A stretch of DNA of 64,000 bases from Scalesia atractyloides (Eukaryota; Streptophyta; Magnoliopsida; Asterales; Asteraceae), in assembly GCA_947069175.1 (NCBI GenBank), contig CAMTDV010000019.1:71919358-71983357 (forward strand), read 5' to 3'. Positions 34,845 through 45,381 of this stretch are shown here, piece after piece (the first letter of the stretch is position 1; every line of letters begins with the position of its first letter). Under the pieces are notes generated by a model. The model saw only the letters and a program-made list of their open reading frames with translations. It did not search any database and had not been told where the DNA came from. The translations under genes were made by a program, and so were the position numbers.

Positions 34845-35932
34845 TTATATATATATATATATATATACATACATACATACACATCGGTTCAAATGAAAAC
34901 CATCCCTAGTTGCGAGACCCGCGAGAACCACTCTTCATCAATTAGATAATGTCACCTATACATTATTATTTTAAATCTAAATGGTTATTTTGGTAATTTA
35001 CTCAAAATATCATATCTACTCTCTCTCTCTTTAAAGTTTTATCAGACTTTTCCATCCATCATCTCTCTCAATTTTAACTCATATTTCACCTAAATTAAAA
35101 CTGTTTTTTATCGAAAAAAACAAATAATAATAAATAAATAAAACCATTCTGTAATCAGATTTTTCTTTTCAAAATTTGTAATAAAACTAAATACATATTT
35201 AAGTAAATTATAATAAATTAATATATTAATATATACTTAAGTCAAGTGGAAAAATAGCCTCCATACGATAGTATTTAACCAATGTAATTATAATAAATTA
35301 TATATACTTAAGTCAATTGGAAAAATAGCCTCCATACGATAGTATTTAACTAATGTCACATTCTATAGTATGATTTAATTTGGTCAATATTTTATATTAT
35401 TAAAACTTAATATAAATGCCAAAAAAGACCCCACTGTATATTTTTTTGTTGTTAGTTTTAAATTTTTTCAGTCGATAATGATACGTATCAACTTATCTGA
35501 GACATCTATTTAGTCGTGATTTTTGGGTGGGTTCGTTTGCTAAGATCCTTAAATTATCTGAGATTTAAAAAAAAATTAATAATTCATGTTTAAAAAAATC
35601 AATTGAGAGTTAAATTAAAAAATTATCTGAGAAGTAGAAGAAAATCAATAATGCATTTTTATTTTTTTAAATAAAAACAATCTTATTAATTAAAACAAAA
35701 TCAATAATCATGTCAATCATTAAAGATGTAGTAAAAAGACCAATATGCCATTTTCTCACTAAAAAACAAAATGTCATTAATTAAAACACAATCATTACAT
35801 TGCTTTATTGTCTTTTTAATCTCATACATCCAAACACCTTTGATCAAGGTTAGTATTTGTTCCTACGGTTTCTCGCAACTCAAGGTGGTTTTCATTTTAA
35901 CCCATTATATATATATATATATATATATATAA
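34845..35932. mobile_element. 1.1-kb element bounded by (TA)n
   Basis: The left (TA)n at 34845-34866 is followed by 'ggttcaaatgaaaacca', 'agttgcgagacccgcgagaacc'. The right end is the inverted 'ggtttctcgcaactcaagg' and 'tggttttcattttaaccc' (35868-35906), then (TA)n at 35908-35932. A direct duplication of about 75 bp ('atatacttaagtcaa(g/t)tgg...gatagtatttaac') lies at 35230-35352. There is no coding sequence. Confidence 0.7.
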
Positions 35933-36223
35933 TAGAGAGAGAGAGAGAGAGAGAGAGAGGATCTTGTAAAAGGGTCCAAAATGTGAGAGGTGTGAGAAAT
36001 ATTGTGGAGATGACATGTGTCCTCAATTTAAATTAATTCAAAAGGGTAAACAAGTAATTTTCTCATTGATTCATTAATTGATAACCTTCCATAACCGCCA
36101 CCCTTTATTATAGGAATACATAATGTATGGATGTATAGTGTTATACAGAATGTGTTCTTAGTATTGTGTTTTAAACCTGCATTTTCACATGGTGTTTTAG
36201 ACCTCCATTTCCCGAATGTGTTC
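35908..36223. mobile_element. Left arm of a further (TA)n-bounded element, host of the chromovirus
   Basis: A (TA)n tract shared with the previous element is followed by (GA)n (35935-35959), then 'gtaaaagggtccaaaatgtgagaggtgtgagaa'-type sequence. Its inverted partner ('cttcctacacttcttacaaa...ccctttc') lies before (TA)n at about 39125-39200, and again before 48292-48332. The chromovirus inserted into this element at TGTTC. Confidence 0.5.
36219..36223. repeat. Target-site duplication TGTTC (left)
   Basis: The same five bases follow LTR1 (38621-38625) and LTR2 (47736-47740). Confidence 0.85.
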
Positions 36224-37067
36224 TGTCACACCCCGACCAATGGCGGAATCACGGGGTTAGTGGCACTAGGCGACCAGATTGTTCTCACGAGAAATTCCAT
36301 AACAATTATTCACAACATTACTAAACGTTTAACATCCCATACTGTTAAACATAATATTCTAAATAATCATTACAAAATCCAAAGTTTTCTCATAAAAACA
36401 AAACGGTTCGATTTCCCCTATATTTATTACATTCCAACTAAACAAAAAATAAATAAATAAATAAACTAAGTTAAGCATGCAACCATCCAAGCATCCATAG
36501 CTAAATCCTCAACTTGTTACATACGTTAAAATACAAGTCAGTACAATTAAGTAAATGTGAGCATACATGTTTGAATACTACTAGCATAATCGAGAAAAGC
36601 TTTTACGAACCAATCTAATTACATATCATGATACACCAAAACACTTAACGTAACATAGACTCATTTCTCATGCTAACTACGTGAGAAGGCTTGCGCGTCC
36701 GTCCTAACTAGACCCCGTCGGGTGTAAACCACACTATAGTACCATACTAGCTAAGGAGGCAAGTTAACGAAAACAAGTCCTAGTCACATGTTTCTAGTAT
36801 CACGTATTCGAGCATATACAATCAGATTATTTGTGTGTGATAAACAGTTTGATTTATGATGTGATTTTGATATATGAACTATGTAACACCCAAAAAGTGC
36901 GTTTAAAGTGAAAAAGGGTCAAGTATACTCACTGTGGGTGCGTTTTGGTAAGAGTTCGGGATCTGAGGAGAGTTGAGAAAAGCGCCGGATCAGCCTGCAT
37001 ACGCGAACAGAAGTGCATCAGTCTCTGAAAGCTGAAACGGTTAAGTCTTGGTTGGCAGTAGCCAGTC

Positions 37068-37342
37068 GGCGAACTTGTTGTAAACACACAAGTTCGAGCG
37101 AACTTGTATGATTTTGGTGAGATTAGAGCCAAGTTCGGTCGAACTTGATGAGTTTCCTGAGAAACTTGTCAAGTTCGAGCGAACTTGTAAGAAATTCTTA
37201 CTGACCAGCAAGTTCGGTCGAACTTGTATGGTTTCCTAAGAAACCAGGCAAGTTCGGGCGAACTTGCAAGAAAATTCAGTGAAGAAATACTCAAGTTTGG
37301 TCGAACTTGACCCAAATGGGTACAAGTTCGGTCGAACTTGAC
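37068..37342. repeat. Palindrome cluster downstream of the TATA box, LTR1
   Basis: Eight copies of an 18-bp imperfect palindrome, consensus CAAGTTCG-(g/a/t)(g/t/a)-CGAACTTG, begin near 37068, 37089, 37131, 37159, 37209, 37248, 37292 and 37323. The unit spacing is irregular (20-50 bp), unlike a simple tandem repeat. Confidence 0.9.
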
Positions 37343-38021
37343 CTGATAAGCTGGTGATTCTCGAGCGAACTTGGTGTTTCCGAGTCCAAAATCTTGCGTT
37401 TTCGCGTCGTTTGCTGAGTAAATCGAATGTTCATCCCTCCGACCTTGTGCTACTGAGCGAACTTAGGTCAGAGAGGTCTTTTCAGAGCAGTTTTAGCCGT
37501 TTTACAAAAGCGTGGGCTAATCCGGACGAACTCGGGGTTCGTTCGGGTTAGTCCGCTTGTGTAAACCGTCACAAACGTCCGTGTGCTTCCAGATCTGGGA
37601 TCTTGAATGATAGATGCTTCGTTTCATATCAGAAATGAACAAAACATCCTCAAAAGTCCGTGTTTTGTGTCAAAATCGATATTTATCAAAGGTTTTCTCA
37701 GATCTAGAACTTACAAGCCGAAATCTTGCAGATCTCGTGTTTGGGAAGTCTCTACTATCACCAAACCGAACTCGTATTGTATAGATCTAAGCTTAAAACA
37801 GAAGTTTTTGAAGAAAAAGATGAAGATTTTCGTAAAAGAATGAGTTTTGATGAAAACGAAGGCTATGCCTTGTGCCAAAATCGTTGTAAACCTTTGTAGA
37901 TCGTTGATAAACGTTGTCGCAGTGAAAATCGGGTCGATTCTTACTTAGAACACGAAGGTTTCGGGTTGAGAGAGCTCTGACCGAATTTACAGCAAGTTCA
38001 AATGAGAGAAATGAGCTTGGC

Positions 38022-38030
38022 ATTTATAGG
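38022..38030 (-). promoter_or_regulatory. TATA box of LTR1
   Basis: CTATAAATG on the minus strand. The equivalent in LTR2 (near 47211) reads TATAAATA. Confidence 0.6.
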
Positions 38031-38059
38031 CGAAGGCAAAAAGTGAGGCTGGTGAGACC

Positions 38060-38252
38060 AAGTTCGGCCGAACTTGCATGAAAACATGCAAGTTCGCGCG
38101 AACATGAGGGATTTTAAGAGAATGGAAGCCAAGTTCGGCCGAACTAGTGCGTATATGCACAAGTTTGAGCGAACTTGAGCCAAACAAAGAAGAAAGCTTG
38201 GCCAGTCAAGTTTCGGCCGAACTTGGTATCACCAAGTTCAAGCGAACTTGAC
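38060..38252. repeat. Palindrome cluster upstream of the TATA box, LTR1
   Basis: Six copies of CAAGTTCG-x2-CGAACTTG variants near 38060, 38088, 38129, 38160, 38206 and 38233, lying 30-225 bp upstream of the TATA box on the minus strand. Confidence 0.9.
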
Positions 38253-38620
38253 CCAAAAGCTGGGTTTTCTTCGTTCATTTCGCTTCAAGAGTTCGATTGG
38301 TTATTCGGTTCACATTAGATAGTTATATTAAGCGTTTTAATTGATATAATAGTGCGATTTAGCGATTCGAGAGTGCGAGAGCGATGCGATAGCGAGCGTA
38401 AACATAACCACAAACACACATAACACATAAATAATATAAAACCACATAAATAACTGCGATTTGCGATGCGATGAGATAGCGATGCGATTCAATAAGCGAT
38501 TAGATGCGATAATAACGTAATACACCATAATTAATTAACATAAACTTTATTATTCTCGAATCTCGGAAATACATAAGACGGAAACAAATGAAAAGATAAA
38601 ACGAAAAACAGAGTTGTACA

Positions 38621-39461
38621 TGTTCTTAGTTTAATGTTCATATTATGGTTATTGTACATGGTGTTTTAAACCTGCATGTTTTAAACGTACATTCCAGTAG
38701 TTGTTCTTCGCATGTTCATCGTATAGTGTTTTACACCTGCATTCAGTATGTGTTTAAAACACCACGCTTTAAATCACAATACAATTAAAACACCACTGTA
38801 TGAACATAGACAAAACACATGGACTAAACATCTCATCGAAACATATTTTTTTCTCTATATAAGTATAGCCATATGGTAGTCATATTAAAGATAAAAACGC
38901 TCGTTATTATGGTGTATTTTTTTAAAAAAAAAGTTACGGAAAAAAATTATTGACGTTTAAAAAAGACGGGGTGAAGTTGAATGTTCATTAATGTTAGTTT
39001 TTTAATTTAAAATGTTAAATTTAATTTATACCATTAATCAGAAAATTAATACGTTTAATAGTAAACATTATTTAAATTTTGCATTATGATCTCAACTATT
39101 AGATTCTAGATCCAAATATGTTGATTCTTCCTACACTTCTTACAAACACACCCTTTCTATAATAACTCCACCGTATAATATATATATATAATATATATAT
39201 ATTAAAAGGCAAAAGGTTCACACTCACTATTCATCATGGTCGATCAAGGCTACCACTTGCCAGCCTTCATTTTTTTTAATTTCTAACACTATTTTCTATT
39301 TTACTTTTACAACTTTAACTTTGCTAATATATATTTTTAATTATCTGTTTTAACTTTTCTAATATACATGTTTAATACTTTTACTTTAATAAAAGTATTT
39401 TTCTTATCATCTTTAATTCTTCTACTTTAACTTTCCTAATATACATGTTTAGTTCTTTATT
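38621..39461. repeat. Duplicated flank, copy 1 (matches 47736-48590)
   Basis: About 0.84 kb starts at the TSD TGTTC and runs through 'ttagt.taatgtt...' and a (TA)n tract (39177-39215) to 'atacatgtttagttcttt'. There it switches abruptly into LTR terminal sequence. The second copy continues instead into 'tactatttaaaaaag'. Confidence 0.88.
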
Positions 39462-39572
39462 ATAACGTAATACACCATAATTAATTAACATAAACTTTAT
39501 TATACTCGAATCTCGAAATACATAAGACGGAAACAAATGAAAAAGATAACAACGAAAAACAGAGTTGTTACA
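39462..39572 (-). mobile_element. Truncated 3' LTR (111 bp) of the chromovirus
   Basis: 'ataacgtaatacaccataat' through 'gagttgttaca' matches the last 111 bp (plus-strand order) of LTR1 and LTR2. It is joined on the left to duplicated flank and on the right to the polypurine tract. It is the only part of the 3' LTR left next to the internal region. Confidence 0.9.
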
Positions 39573-39586
39573 GTCTCCCCTACTTT
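39573..39586 (-). promoter_or_regulatory. Polypurine tract
   Basis: The minus strand reads AGTAGGGGAGAC just before the 3' LTR terminus TGTAACAAC. This is the plus-strand primer position for reverse transcription. Confidence 0.75.
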
Positions 39587-39619
39587 AGGGAATTTCGTCC
39601 CGAAATTAGGCAGGGGTAA

Positions 39620-40785
39620 ACAAGATTGCGGATATTTCGTTTTCATATCACTTTCAAAGTTCCTCAAGTGAACTCAGCGCCGCGTTTGCCTTTCCATCGG
39701 ACCTTCACGATAGGTATGCGAGAGCGTCAGAGTTTCTTGGTTTCCAGATCCATGTATTTCAACGGGTTTTTCCACAAATGGAGAGTCTCGTTGATTTGCA
39801 GATCTTCGAGAGGGACAAGCAGATTTTCTTCGGCTAAGCACTTCTTGAGGTTAGACATGTGGAAAGTCGGATGTACTTATGAAGTTCCTCCAGTAATTCG
39901 AGACGATAGGCTACTTTACCGATCCTTTCCAGAATCTTAAAGGGACCAACGTATCGAGGCGTTAGCTTTCCTTCTTGCCGAAGCGGACCACTCCCTTCCA
40001 AGTGCAACCTTTAGGAGAACGTGATATCCCACTTGAACTGTAGGGGCTTGCGGCGTTTATCGGCGTAACTCTTTTGACGACTCCGAGCTTTTAAGAGATT
40101 ATCTCTGATTTGGAGGATCTTGTCCGTCGTTTCTTGAATTAGCTCGGGACCAGTGATTTGTGCTTCTTCGATCTCGTGCCATGCAATAGGCGATCGACAT
40201 TTTCTTCCAATACAGTGCCTCAAAAGGAGCCATTTGAATGTGGCATGATAATATTATTGTACGAGAATTCAATCAAAGGTAAATGCTTATCCTAGTTACC
40301 ACCAAAATCTATGATGCACGCACGAAACATGTCTTCGAGGGTGCGGATCGTTCGCTCAGTCTGACCGTCGGTTTGAGGGTGGAAACGGTACTGAGATTGA
40401 GAGTAGTACCGAGAGCGGATTGGAAAGTCTCCAGAGACGCGAGGTAAAACGACCGTCGCGGTCAGAAATGATGTCACGAGGCGTCCCGTGTCGACATATA
40501 ACTTCGTCGGGTATAGATTCGGCGAGTCGTTCAACCTTAAAATCTTCTCGTATAGCAATAAAGTGCGCAGATTTAGTGAGACGATCAACGATAACCCAAA
40601 TTCTATCGTGGCCGGATGAAGTGCCAGGAGTTTAATAACGAAGTCCATAGCTATACTCTCCCATTTCCACATCGGGATTTCGGTTGTTCGAGTAAACTAG
40701 AGGGCCTTTGATGTTCGGCTTTAACTTTCGAACAAGTTAAGCACTTTGAGACGTACAAGGCGATATCCTTTTTCATGCCCGGCCA
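39620..40785 (-). pseudogene. Integrase and chromodomain region, broken
   Basis: From about 40785 down: the C-x2-C part of the HHCC zinc site (C-L-T-C-S-K), the core domain beginning W-K-W-E-S-I-A-M-D-F (40672), an I-S-D-R-D-G segment in another frame, H-P-Q-T-D-G-Q-T-E-R (catalytic Glu), the G-R-K-C-R-S-P and Q-K-S-Y-A-D-K-R-R segments (40223-40011), and the chromodomain-like tail. At least four frameshifts separate these blocks. In active chromoviruses this enzyme inserts the cDNA and the chromodomain guides targeting; here it is dead. Confidence 0.8.
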
Positions 40786-40991
40786 CCAGTAGTTAGGACG
40801 AAGGTCCTGGTACATCTTGTCGGCACCGAGGTGAATGGAATATCGAGATTTATGAGCTTCGCCATTAGCAACTTACGAAGATTATCAGACTGGGAATCCA
40901 AATGCGATTGAGATAGTAGTAAATACCATCAGATTTAGATAAAGCTTGAGTTTCGGCACCACATTTCATTTCTTCTTCCAAAGTATTCTCG

Positions 40992-41270
40992 TTAAAACAT
41001 GTGCTGAGCGGCACGGATGAGAGTTTCAAGTTTAGCACAAGCTTGAGAGTCACGAATACCATATACATAGCTTCGTCGACTTAGAGCATCGGCGACGACG
41101 TTTGACTTTGTCGGATGGTAGCGTATCTCACAATCGTAGTCGTTGAGAAGTTCAACCCATCGTCGTTGTCGCATGTTTAGTTCTTTTTGATTAAAGATAT
41201 GTTGTAAACTCTTATGGTCGGTGAAGACCGTACACTTTGTACCGTAAAGGTAGTGTCGCCATATCTTCAA
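40992..41270 (-). pseudogene. RNase H C-terminal part
   Basis: It contains the K-I-W-R-H-Y-L-Y-G and F-T-D-H-K-S-L motifs, and N-x-V-A-D-A-L-S-R at the end, the standard close of a gypsy RNase H. It is out of frame with the upstream RT because of a length change at the A-run at 41273-41280. Confidence 0.85.
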
Positions 41271-42345
41271 TGCAAAAAAACCGCACCGAGTTCGAGATCA
41301 TGGGTTGTGTAGTTCTTCTCGTGGATCTTGAGTTGTCGAGACGCATACGCGATAACCTTGTCTCGTTGCATAAGAACACAACCAAGACCAAGATTAGAGG
41401 CATTGCAGTAAACAACGAAATCGTCGTTTCCGTCGGGTAAGGCGAGAACGGGAGCGTTGCATAGCATACGCTTGAGGGTTTGAAAAGCTTCCTCTTGCTT
41501 GGAATCCCAAACAAAAGGTTTGTCTTTATGAGTTAAAGCGGTGAGCGGAACGGCGATTTTCGAAAATTCGGCGATGAATCGACGGTAATAACCCGCCAAT
41601 CCAAGGAATGAACGGATTTCGGAAGCATTCTTCGGCGTAATCCAACTCTTGACGGCTTCAACCTTTGCAGGGTCGACGTGAATTCCTTGACTATTATCGA
41701 TGTAGCCGAGAAATTGGACTTCTTCGAGCCAGAATTCACATTTGGATAATTTAGCATAAAGGCGATTTCCTTGAAGAAGTTCGAGGGCTAAACGGAGATG
41801 ACGAGCGTGTTCGTCTCTCGACTTCGAATAGATAAGGATATCATCGATGAAAACAATAACGAAACGATCTAAGAAGGCTTTACACACACGGTTCATCAAA
41901 TCCATGAAGACCGCGGGTGCATTTGTAAGACCAAACGGCATGACCACGAATTCGAAATGGCCATAACGGGTACGAAAGGCGGTTTTACGAATGTCTTCTT
42001 CCAACACGCGTAACTGATGATAGCCGGAACGAAGATTGATCTTAGAAAAACAAGTAGCACCTTGAAGCTGATCAAATAAATCGTCAATCCGAGGAAGAGG
42101 GTAGCGGTTCTTTATCGTAAGTTTGTTAAGTTCATGATAATCGATGCACATACGGAACGATCCATCCTTCTTTTTCACGAAAAGGACCGGAGCGCCCCAT
42201 GGCGAAGTGCTCGGGCGTATGAAGCCTTTATCAAGAAGCTCTTGAAGTTGGCTTGATAGCTCGTGCATTTCGGATGGTGTGAGGCGATAAGGAGCTTTAG
42301 CAACGGGAGTAGCTCCGGGAACTAAATCGATACGGAGTTCAACAT
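41267..42345 (-). pseudogene. Reverse transcriptase and RNase H N-terminal part
   Basis: The long open stretch (ATG at 42268, but the frame extends upstream to about 42345) covers fingers and palm: D-Y-H-E-L-N-K-L-T, F-G-L-T-N-A-P, and the catalytic F-I-D-D-I-L-I-Y-S (41840-41851). The first catalytic Asp of the usual K-I-D-L-R-S-G-Y-H is Asn, and the first RNase H Asp (usual Y-x-D-A-S) is also Asn. The 5' boundary is a frameshift from the protease frame near 42345. Confidence 0.9.
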
Positions 42346-43275
42346 CTCGATAGGGGGTAAACCGGGTGAATCGTCGGGAAAGACTTTAGGAAATTCACAA
42401 ACAACGGGAACGTCTTTATAAGTCTTATTTCTCTTCTCCGTGTTCACAATATGGGCGAGGAAAGCAACACATCGCTTTTGCAAGCATTTGTGTGCTCGAG
42501 TACATGACAAAAGCATCAACTTCTTTGAGCGAGTTTCACCATAAACATGAAGTTGATCACCATTAGGAAGAGGGAAACGAATCATTTTATCGAAGCATAC
42601 AACTTCAGCATGATTTTCGCGAAGAAATTCCATGCCTACTACGATATCGAAACTACCTAACTGCATAGGTATAAGATTGATCGAGAAGACATGGTTGTTG
42701 AGATCGAGATTACAACCACGTAAGACGGAATTAACGGTAACGGTTCTTCTGGTGGCGACTTCCACATCGAAAGTCTTTGGGAGTTTAGCGCGCTTACATT
42801 TTAAAACCTTGAATTCTAACGATACAAAACAATTATCGGCACCAGTATCAAATAAACACGAAGCATAAATACCATTAACGAGAAACGTACCATTGACAAC
42901 ATTGTTGTCATTCTGAGCCTGGCGATGGTTGAGGTTGAAAGCCCTACTACGCACAACTTGTGCTTGCTGCTGCTGCTGCGGTGGCTGTGCTGGCTGCTGC
43001 TGAGGCGGCGGTGCTGGCTGCTCTTGCTTAACTGGACGATTCGGGCAGGCATTGGCGAAATGGTTAGGATCACCACAAACATAGCACACACGTGCTTTTG
43101 GAGCTTGCTGATTGGCTGGATGAGGAGCAGGTAAAGCTGGAGCTGCTGGAGCCTGAGGAGCTGGCTGACGAGGGCTGGTACGGCAGCTCACTATCAAATG
43201 GCCGTAGATATTGCAATTTGTGCAAAAAGGGCAGTTGCCACCCACTACATAATGATATGTGCACTTAGGGTACAT
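42322..43275 (-). pseudogene. Gag C-terminus (zinc knuckles) and aspartic protease
   Basis: The frame contains two CCHC knuckles (C18-x2-C-x4-H-x4-C31 and C-Y-V-C-G-D-P-N-H at residues 64-77), a Pro/Gln-rich linker, and a retropepsin-like protease with L-F-D-T-G-A-D (residues 141-147). The frame continues upstream of the ATG to the nested LTR remnant. It ends in a frameshift before RT. Confidence 0.88.
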
Positions 43276-43382
43276 CGTGTGAGGACCAGTATACGCACGC
43301 TTGGCAGGAGGTGCGTTGGGTGCTGCGGATTGGAGCGGCTGCGGGTTCGTTGGAGCTGCGAGGGAGAAGTTCTTGCTGGAGT

Positions 43383-43412
43383 TGTAACATCCGTCAGGGT
43401 CGGGGTGTGACA
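43383..43412. mobile_element. 30-bp family A LTR remnant inside gag, with TSD
   Basis: The insert is the first 16 bp (TGTCACACCCCGACCC, minus strand) joined directly to the last 14 bp (TGACGGATGTTACA) of family A LTRs. It is flanked by a perfect 5-bp repeat GGAGT (43378-43382; 43413-43417). Insert plus one TSD copy adds 35 bp and shifts the frame. Removing 35 bp brings the two gag frames into register. Confidence 0.88.
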
Positions 43413-43417
43413 GGAGT

Positions 43418-44233
43418 TCTCACGCTTGTGACCACGGCGACTGTTCTTTGACTTGCGGGGCTGATCGGTATGAGGAGCTGCTGATTCGGTAACTGCTTGA
43501 TTTGCGACCTTGGCGTTCTTGAAGTAACCGGACTGAACACGCTTGTCGTTGATTTCGGCTGCTAACTGATAAGTCTCCTCGATGGTAGCAGGGCGTGCTG
43601 CTTGCACAAAGTCAGCGACGCAATCGGGGAGAGCATTGAGGTACTTCTTGATTGCCTTTTCGGTCGTGTCAACCTGACCGGGACAAATGATGCTCAATTG
43701 CTTGAAACGAGCGGTAAGACCGGCATTGTCAGGACCGTCTTGTTTGATGTTCCAGAACTCGTTCTCCAATTTCCGAATTTCGTATGGAGGACAGAACTCC
43801 TTAATCATGATCTCCTTAAGTTCCTCCCATGAGAGCCCATAGGCTTCATCGTTTCCGCACCTGTTGCGCTCGGCTGTCCACCAATCGAGAGCCCTCGACT
43901 GAAACACGTCGGTGGCGTTGATAGTGCGCCGTGCCTCGGGGCATCCACTTTGGCGGAAGGTAACCTCAATCGAATCAAACCAATGGAACATGGCACTCGG
44001 TCCTTCGGTGTCAGAGAACGCTAGAGGGCGCAAGCCTTGAACTGCTTGAAGCTGAAGCGGGATTTCGGTGCGTCACTCTTGGAGTCAACGGACGAGTTGC
44101 TGCTAACCGCTTGAATTTCGCTAACAATTTTCGGGATCACCTTAGCCATTTCCTTGGCTACGAGAGAGGCGATGCGTTTGTCAGCGTTGTTGCGCTGAGA
44201 GGTGCGGCGAGTGTAAGATCCCATCGATGCCAT
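43418..44233 (-). pseudogene. Gag (capsid) region, broken
   Basis: The ATG at 44233 is followed by an S-Y-T-R-R-T start and a K-Q-F-K-A-C motif. A one-base frameshift near 44030 moves the rest (F-H-W-F-D-S, W-W-T-A-E-R, E-F-W-N-I-K-Q, Y-Q-L-A) into the frame ending at the nested LTR remnant. The motifs are those of plant Ty3 capsid proteins (retrotransposon gag domain). The product would form the virus-like particle. Confidence 0.85.
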
Positions 44234-45360
44234 TACATAAAGGATTTAGATTAGACGAGATCCGATTATAATAGAGTTATGTTTAAAATATTTATTATTA
44301 TTATTCAAGCAAGCACAAAACACGTAAACACGTAGCCACATGGACACATAAGCATGTAAGCACATAAGCACGTAAGCACATAAGCACGTAAGCACATATT
44401 TGCACGTATTCACCATTCTAATAATAACAATGCGAAGCGCGATACGAGATGCGAGATATAGGCGAGATATATAAGCGATATATAATGGCGAGATAAGCAA
44501 GATAATACCACGTATGAGGCACACGTCATCATAGGCGTAAGCGAGTTAAGCGATTAGTTTGGTTGGTGTATTAATTTAGCGTTTTAGATTACGAGAGCTT
44601 TGCGAGTTGTGCATACATTCGATGGAGCGTAAATTCGATAAATCGAGAGAAACGATGATATGATAAATCATCAAAGTGAGAAATCGAGTAAAGCGAAAAT
44701 TCTCAAAAATTTAAATACATAAATATTAATAAACTCGATGATGCGTAAATCGACGATATAGGCTTAAATCAATTGGCAGTGTTCGGGGTTTTGAGGCATT
44801 CGACACGCCAAAGTGATTCAACTACCCTCTGCATTTGGACCCACGCTTTGGCCTAATAGATCAACGTTCTCACCGCAAGCGGCTAACGACGTTTACCCTT
44901 CAGATAATACGTGTTCCAAACCATCGTATAACCGAGACTTTGGTGAGATTGAAAATCGAGAAGCGGAGTTCATCATTAAGGTACGGGTTTCACCCCTGAC
45001 TTAACAGCTAGTTCCAAATTGTGGTTACGCTTACCGACTACGTCATGCGTTCCACTAGATAGAAATGGAGATTTTTGTCGAGGTTCGGGTATCACCCCTA
45101 ACTCAACGAAGATATCTCGTGATGAGTAATACGCGGAATGAGCGATCTTATTGAGAGTTTGCGGTTTTCACACCTAATCTCAACTTGATCCTCGTTTGTG
45201 AGATACGAGCGTCTCCAAGCGTGTATTATTGTATTAGCCTTAGGAAAGACATATTTAAGCATTTAATGGAAGTAGATTAGCATTTAATTCAAAGATTGGT
45301 CAATTGGGTACTTAAACATGCTACTAGGTCGAACATGGCAATTCTACCTATTATCCTAAG
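44234..45360 (-). other. Untranslated leader between primer site and gag
   Basis: It is about 1.1 kb without coding sequence, as is common in Tekay-type elements. It includes a short (CATAAGCACGTAAGCA)n tract at 44320-44400 and several 'gcgagata/gcgata' words at 44440-44520. The short open frame over the CATAAGCACG tract is an artefact. Confidence 0.6.
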
Positions 45361-45380
45361 GAACTCACTCTGATACCAAT
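45361..45380 (-). promoter_or_regulatory. Primer-binding site, initiator-Met tRNA type
   Basis: On the minus strand, two bases after LTR2, TGGTATCAGAG matches the complement of the 3' end of plant initiator methionine tRNA. The following base is T where C is usual. Confidence 0.88.
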
Positions 45381-45381
45381 C

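Larger units (their letters stand above)
36224..38620 (-). mobile_element. LTR1 of the chromovirus (now a solo-type LTR)
   Basis: TGTCACACCCCGACC to GTTGTACA, 2397 bp, transcribed on the minus strand. TGTTC lies on both sides. It is close in sequence to LTR2 (45382-47735). It contains a TATA box (about 38022-38030) and two clusters of CAAGTTCG-x2-CGAACTTG palindromes (37068-37342; 38060-38252). Because the unique flank sequence follows it directly, it is not the 3' LTR of the internal region at 39573. See the duplication finding. Confidence 0.9.
39573..45381 (-). mobile_element. Internal region of a defective Ty3/gypsy chromovirus (Tekay/Del-like)
   Basis: Order on the minus strand: initiator-Met primer site, leader, gag with two zinc knuckles, protease, reverse transcriptase, RNase H, integrase, and a C-terminal chromodomain-like segment (about 39620-39790) with I-P-I-V-K-V-R-W. 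That order and the chromodomain point to the chromovirus Tekay/Del lineage; lineage assignment is by recognition, not phylogeny. The coding region is interrupted by several frameshifts, a 30-bp nested LTR remnant and changed catalytic residues, so it cannot encode active proteins. Confidence 0.88.

Noticed and set aside
36224..39572. LTR1 as the ordinary 3' LTR of the chromovirus
   Set aside because: About 0.84 kb of duplicated flank and a 111-bp LTR tail lie between LTR1 and the polypurine tract, and the TSD follows LTR1 directly, so it is not contiguous with the internal region.
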